DNA of 33,773 nt from a virus. The notes below the pieces were generated by a model. That model saw nothing but the letters and a program-made list of their open reading frames with translations, did no database searches and was not told the DNA's origin. Made by a program: the position numbers and the translations under genes. How positions within the stretch are numbered: position 1 is the stretch's first letter; every line of letters begins with the position of its first letter. The DNA is taken from positions 1-33,773 of the IMG/VR virus record IMGVR_UViG_3300035228_000439; one strand, written 5' to 3'. Below, one piece after another: positions 32,200 to 33,773 of this stretch.

Positions 32200-32385
32200 A
32201 GAACTACTTGGTTAACAAGGCTAGTTTAACCCCGATCTCCCATTCAGGCAGTCGCGAGTTCGCGAGTGCGGGAGAATGCAACGATATTATTCGCTGCGGT
32301 GTCAGATGTTTTTGCATCTATGGTTTGCTTATCCAAGCAGGTTTCAGTAACACTCCTTATACCCCGTCTAAACCATGGCACCCCC
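32200..32385 (-). ncRNA. ssrA: tmRNA, 5' (coding) piece of a split, permuted gene
   Basis: The mature 5' end is GGGGGTG at 32385-32379, followed by GGTTTAGACGGGG, the conserved tmRNA D-loop region (normally with TTCGACGG). A 5-bp hairpin TGCTT/AAGCA and a 4-bp hairpin precede the resume codon GCG at 32294-32292. The tag frame (32294-32244) encodes ANNIVAFSRTRELATA and a TGA; marine picocyanobacterial tags begin ANNIV or ANKIV and contain FSR. The tag end lies in a helix (CTCCC/GGGAG with an inner TCGCG/CGCGA), then a GGTTAA/TTAACC stem whose loop (ACTA) can pair with TAGT downstream, a likely pseudoknot. GTGTTACT (32353-32346) pairs with GGTGACAC of the acceptor piece. The 3' end is approximate. 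Confidence 0.87.
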
Positions 32386-32390
32386 AGGAG

Positions 32391-32472
32391 TGGGCAGAGT
32401 TGGATTTGAACCAACGTAGGCAGAGCCAGAAGATTTACAGTCTTCCTCCTTTAACCACTCGGACATCTACCC
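32391..32472 (-). tRNA. tRNA-Tyr (GTA), lying between the two tmRNA pieces
   Basis: Class II cloverleaf: acceptor GGGTAGA/TCTGCCC, anticodon stem GAAGA/TCTTC with loop CTGTAAA (GTA), long variable arm, T arm GTTGG-TTCAAAT-CCAAC, discriminator A. Only 2 bp separate it from the tmRNA acceptor piece and 5 bp from the coding piece, so it makes up almost the whole intervening segment. Confidence 0.92.
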
Positions 32473-32474
32473 AA

Positions 32475-32541
32475 TGGAGGTGAGGGGAATTGAACCCCTG
32501 TCCGAAATACCGGTGGTGTCACCTATTCCACAAAAGTGGAA
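32475..32541 (-). ncRNA. ssrA: tmRNA, 3' (acceptor) piece of a split, permuted gene
   Basis: The 3' end reads TTTCGGAC, T arm AGGGG-TTCAATT-CCCCT, acceptor strand CACCTCC and discriminator A at 32475; CCA is not encoded. TTTCGGAC followed by a T arm is the standard tmRNA 3' end. CACCTCC pairs with GGGGGTG of the coding piece at all seven positions, with a single wobble at position 3 (G3-U70), the alanyl-tRNA synthetase identity element. GGTGACAC (32523-32516) pairs with the coding piece. A 6-bp hairpin TTCCAC-TTTT-GTGGAA (32541-32526) stands at its 5' side directly after tRNA-Thr. The exact 5' end is uncertain. Confidence 0.87.
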
Positions 32542-32614
32542 AGCCAAACACAGGACTTGAACCTGCGACCTGATCTTTACAAAAGACCTGCTCTACCAGC
32601 TGAGCTAGTTTGGC
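32542..32614 (-). tRNA. tRNA-Thr (TGT), overlapping the 3' end of cpeT
   Basis: Perfect acceptor GCCAAAC/GTTTGGC, D arm GCTC...GAGC, anticodon stem GGTCT/AGATC with loop TTTGTAA (TGT), T arm GCAGG-TTCAAGT-CCTGT, discriminator T. Its first 38 nt are also the last 12 codons plus stop of the cpeT frame. Confidence 0.93.
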
Positions 32615-33062
32615 GTTTAAACTCTAAATGTCCCCATTGAGATCCCCAGAGTTTTTTTCCAGTCTCAGGATTAATTCCTGAATCCATGACCTTGTAGTCA
32701 TTATAACCTATAATTATGCTATTTGTCAAGTAAGTTTTAATTCCTTTCCAAAACACCCAGCAAGTACACTCAGTGTTACTACCATGATATTTGGTTCCTA
32801 CCAATTGAAATAATGTATCACATCCTTCTTTGTATACACCTTTTAGATCATAATTTTTGACGCGAATTTTTTCCCCTTCTGGGAAAATACGAATTAGAAA
32901 TTTCCTGTATGGTTCTCTTTTATGAAAAGATTGGGTGCCCTCAAACCAATCACCACCAATCCATTTATGCTTGATAATAATTCTAGCATACCTAGTAGGA
33001 TATTTTAATGCCTGTTCTTTGTTATCAAAAGTACCTTCAATATAATCATGAAAACGTGTCAT
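32577..33062 (-). CDS. cpeT: CpeT-like phycobiliprotein lyase (phage type)
   Basis: The 161-aa product matches phage CpeT (CpcT/CpeT family): an N-terminal DYIEGTFDNKEQALKYPTRY, then HKWIGGDWFEGTQSF, then KEGCDTLFQLVGTKYHGS, ECTCWVFWKGIKTYL and the closing NPETGKKLWGSQWGHLEFKR. Cyanobacterial CpeT/CpcT attaches phycoerythrobilin or phycocyanobilin to phycobiliprotein beta subunits. Phage versions are shorter and bind bilins in a calyx-shaped beta-barrel; their role in infection is unsettled. The family normally ends at about FKR (residue 150); here 11 more residues (QTSSAGRAGLL) are read through the tRNA-Thr gene, and the TAA falls in its anticodon loop. The start overlaps the upstream gene by 17 bp. 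Confidence 0.88.
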   Translation of the reverse strand: MTRFHDYIEGTFDNKEQALKYPTRYARIIIKHKWIGGDWFEGTQSFHKREPYRKFLIRIFPEGEKIRVKNYDLKGVYKEGCDTLFQLVGTKYHGSNTECTCWVFWKGIKTYLTNSIIIGYNDYKVMDSGINPETGKKLWGSQWGHLEFKRQTSSAGRAGLL

Positions 33063-33342
33063 CTGGCATTAACTCGGGATTAGTCATTTCAACTGGATAT
33101 AAACATGGGTGTAATTCTTCAGCAATAAGATAGTCAGAGTATTGATCTACCTGCTCCATTGTAAATTCCGGATTTAATGCTGCCTCTGCTCGTATCCAAA
33201 CATCTTCCAGTTCTTCCCTTTCTACTTTATCATATGTAAAAGGCATTCCCTCAATGAAATACATTTTCACAATAACTGTATAATTTACCGGAAATGTGCA
33301 AAAGACATATTTTGATGTTAAATTGTATGGGTGAAACGACAT
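33046..33342 (-). CDS. 98-aa hypothetical protein
   Basis: MSFHPYNLTSKYVFCTFPVN..., a beta-rich N-terminal third (YVFCTFPVNYTVIVKMYF), then an acidic helical part (KVEREELEDVWIRAEAALNP and TMEQVDQYSDYLIAEE) and an unstructured end. A late promoter-like CATAAATA lies about 22 bp upstream, and its 3' end overlaps cpeT by 17 bp, so both are probably co-transcribed. Function unknown. Confidence 0.7.
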   Translation of the reverse strand: MSFHPYNLTSKYVFCTFPVNYTVIVKMYFIEGMPFTYDKVEREELEDVWIRAEAALNPEFTMEQVDQYSDYLIAEELHPCLYPVEMTNPELMPDDTFS

Positions 33343-33362
33343 CGTATTGCTTCTGCTTGTCG

Positions 33363-33370
33363 TATTTATG
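33363..33370 (-). promoter_or_regulatory. late promoter-like CATAAATA
   Basis: CATAAATA on the minus strand matches TATAAATA in seven of eight positions, 21 bp before ATG 33342. It could drive the 98-aa gene, cpeT and the following tRNA/tmRNA genes late in infection. Confidence 0.45.
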
Positions 33371-33387
33371 GTGATATCAACTCATTT

Positions 33388-33579
33388 TCATTTTGCGTTG
33401 TACTCCTTCTTCGTTTTAAAGTAGAGTTTATAATATGGTTTTTTCATTTTGTCAAGGATTTTCATATCCTCTTCAAAACCCATATACTTACAAAGTTGGT
33501 ATGATCCTTCTAACTCACTAATCAATCTTAGGATGTTAGCAGGATGCCTCTCAAGTCCACCAAAATCATATTGTGACAT
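33388..33579 (-). CDS. 63-aa hypothetical protein
   Basis: MSQYDFGGLERHPANILRLI... then SELEGSYQLCKYMGFEEDMK and a basic C-terminus (MKKPYYKLYFKTKKEYNAK). Two helices with a single cysteine; no domain recognised. It lies between tRNA-Leu and the late promoter-like element. Confidence 0.65.
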   Translation of the reverse strand: MSQYDFGGLERHPANILRLISELEGSYQLCKYMGFEEDMKILDKMKKPYYKLYFKTKKEYNAK

Positions 33580-33595
33580 AGTTTATTGTTAATAA

Positions 33596-33680
33596 TAGGA
33601 GTAGGGAGACTTGAACTCCCACGAGCGTAATGCTCAACAGATTTTAAGTCTGGTGTGTCTACCGATTCCACCATACTCCC
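33596..33680 (-). tRNA. tRNA-Leu (TAA)
   Basis: Class II tRNA: acceptor GGGAGTA/TACTCCT (one G-U pair), anticodon loop CTTAAAA (TAA), variable arm TGAGCATTACGCTCG, T arm GGGAG-TTCAAGT-CTCCC. 85 nt with discriminator A; CCA not encoded. TTA is a common codon in an AT-rich phage. Confidence 0.92.
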
Positions 33681-33683
33681 AAA

Positions 33684-33756
33684 TGCAGGTTGTGGGAGTT
33701 GAACCCACTTTAACCGCTTTATGAGAACGGTGCATTTACCAAATTGCTAAACCTGC
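33684..33756 (-). tRNA. tRNA with CAT anticodon (Met elongator or Ile2)
   Basis: Acceptor GCAGGTT/AACCTGC, D arm GCAA...TGC, anticodon stem CCGTT/AGCGG with loop CTCATAA (CAT), T arm GTGGG-TTCAACT-CCCAC, discriminator A. The G1-C72 pair rules out a typical initiator. If the host TilS modifies C34 it would read ATA as Ile; sequence alone does not decide. Confidence 0.9.
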
Positions 33757-33773
33757 TATGTTCATAAATCAAG

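Noticed and set aside
32391-32472. Intron or split tRNA at the tRNA-Tyr
   Set aside because: The extra length is explained by a regular class II variable arm; the cloverleaf is complete without any insertion.
32208-32483. 91-codon plus-strand reading frame across the tmRNA and tRNA-Tyr
   Set aside because: It runs antisense to clearly structured RNA genes, and its sequence merely reflects their complements.
32475-32500. The tmRNA 3' end might be only an attachment site (attP) copied from a host ssrA gene
   Set aside because: tmRNA ends are classic integration sites, but the matching 5' piece with a full tag frame, D-loop sequence and inter-piece helices is present 90 bp away, and no integrase is visible in the window.

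Overview
The window reads as part of the genome of a T4-like cyanophage (contractile-tailed, infecting marine Synechococcus or Prochlorococcus), shown in reverse: every gene I accept lies on the minus strand, so transcription runs from high to low coordinates. The evidence is a phage-type CpeT bilin-lyase-like gene, a very large virion protein of a kind known from T4-like cyanophages, three tail-collar tail-fibre-type proteins, a tail-fibre assembly chaperone, several Fe(II)/2-oxoglutarate oxygenase genes, a T4-type late promoter, five tRNAs, and a tmRNA whose tag begins like those of marine picocyanobacteria.

Layout in the direction of transcription. (1) 33756-31454 is an RNA-rich accessory segment: tRNA-Met/Ile(CAT), tRNA-Leu(TAA), two unknown small genes, cpeT, tRNA-Thr(TGT), the 3' (acceptor) piece of a tmRNA, tRNA-Tyr(GTA), the 5' (coding) piece of the same tmRNA, a terminator, a 2OG-Fe(II) oxygenase and tRNA-Asn(GTT). 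(2) 31402-11473 is a structural cassette behind a TATAAATA late promoter: a 3914-residue repeat-rich virion protein, three tail-collar proteins (562, 460 and 1275 aa, the last a glycine-rich adhesin-like protein with a split collar domain), a tail-assembly chaperone-like protein and a small unknown. (3) 11469-5205 is a densely packed run of small early/middle-type genes, many of 40-100 codons with ATGA/TAATG/TGATG overlaps. They include a possible PD-(D/E)xK protein, a signal-peptide HEXXH metalloprotease-like protein and an AbrB-type DNA-binding protein. Several sigma70-like promoters interrupt the run. (4) 5205-2178 is a chain of overlapping genes containing four consecutive double-stranded beta-helix (2OG oxygenase/cupin) proteins. 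(5) 2177-1 holds a GC-rich, foldable gene-free stretch, inverted repeats or terminators, and six further small genes, the last cut by the window edge.

The most striking element is the split tmRNA at 32200-32541. Its two halves lie in circularly permuted order, the acceptor stem rebuilt from them carries the G3-U70 alanine identity pair, a second inter-piece helix can form, and the segment between them is almost exactly one tRNA-Tyr gene. The encoded tag keeps the picocyanobacterial start (ANNIV-FSR) but ends in LATA instead of the usual VAA/LAA type. Together the RNA genes and cpeT suggest a phage that supplies its own translation-rescue and pigment-related functions while late virion proteins are made.

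Functions rest on reading motifs and remembering families; no database search was possible. Most of the small proteins cannot be assigned a role.
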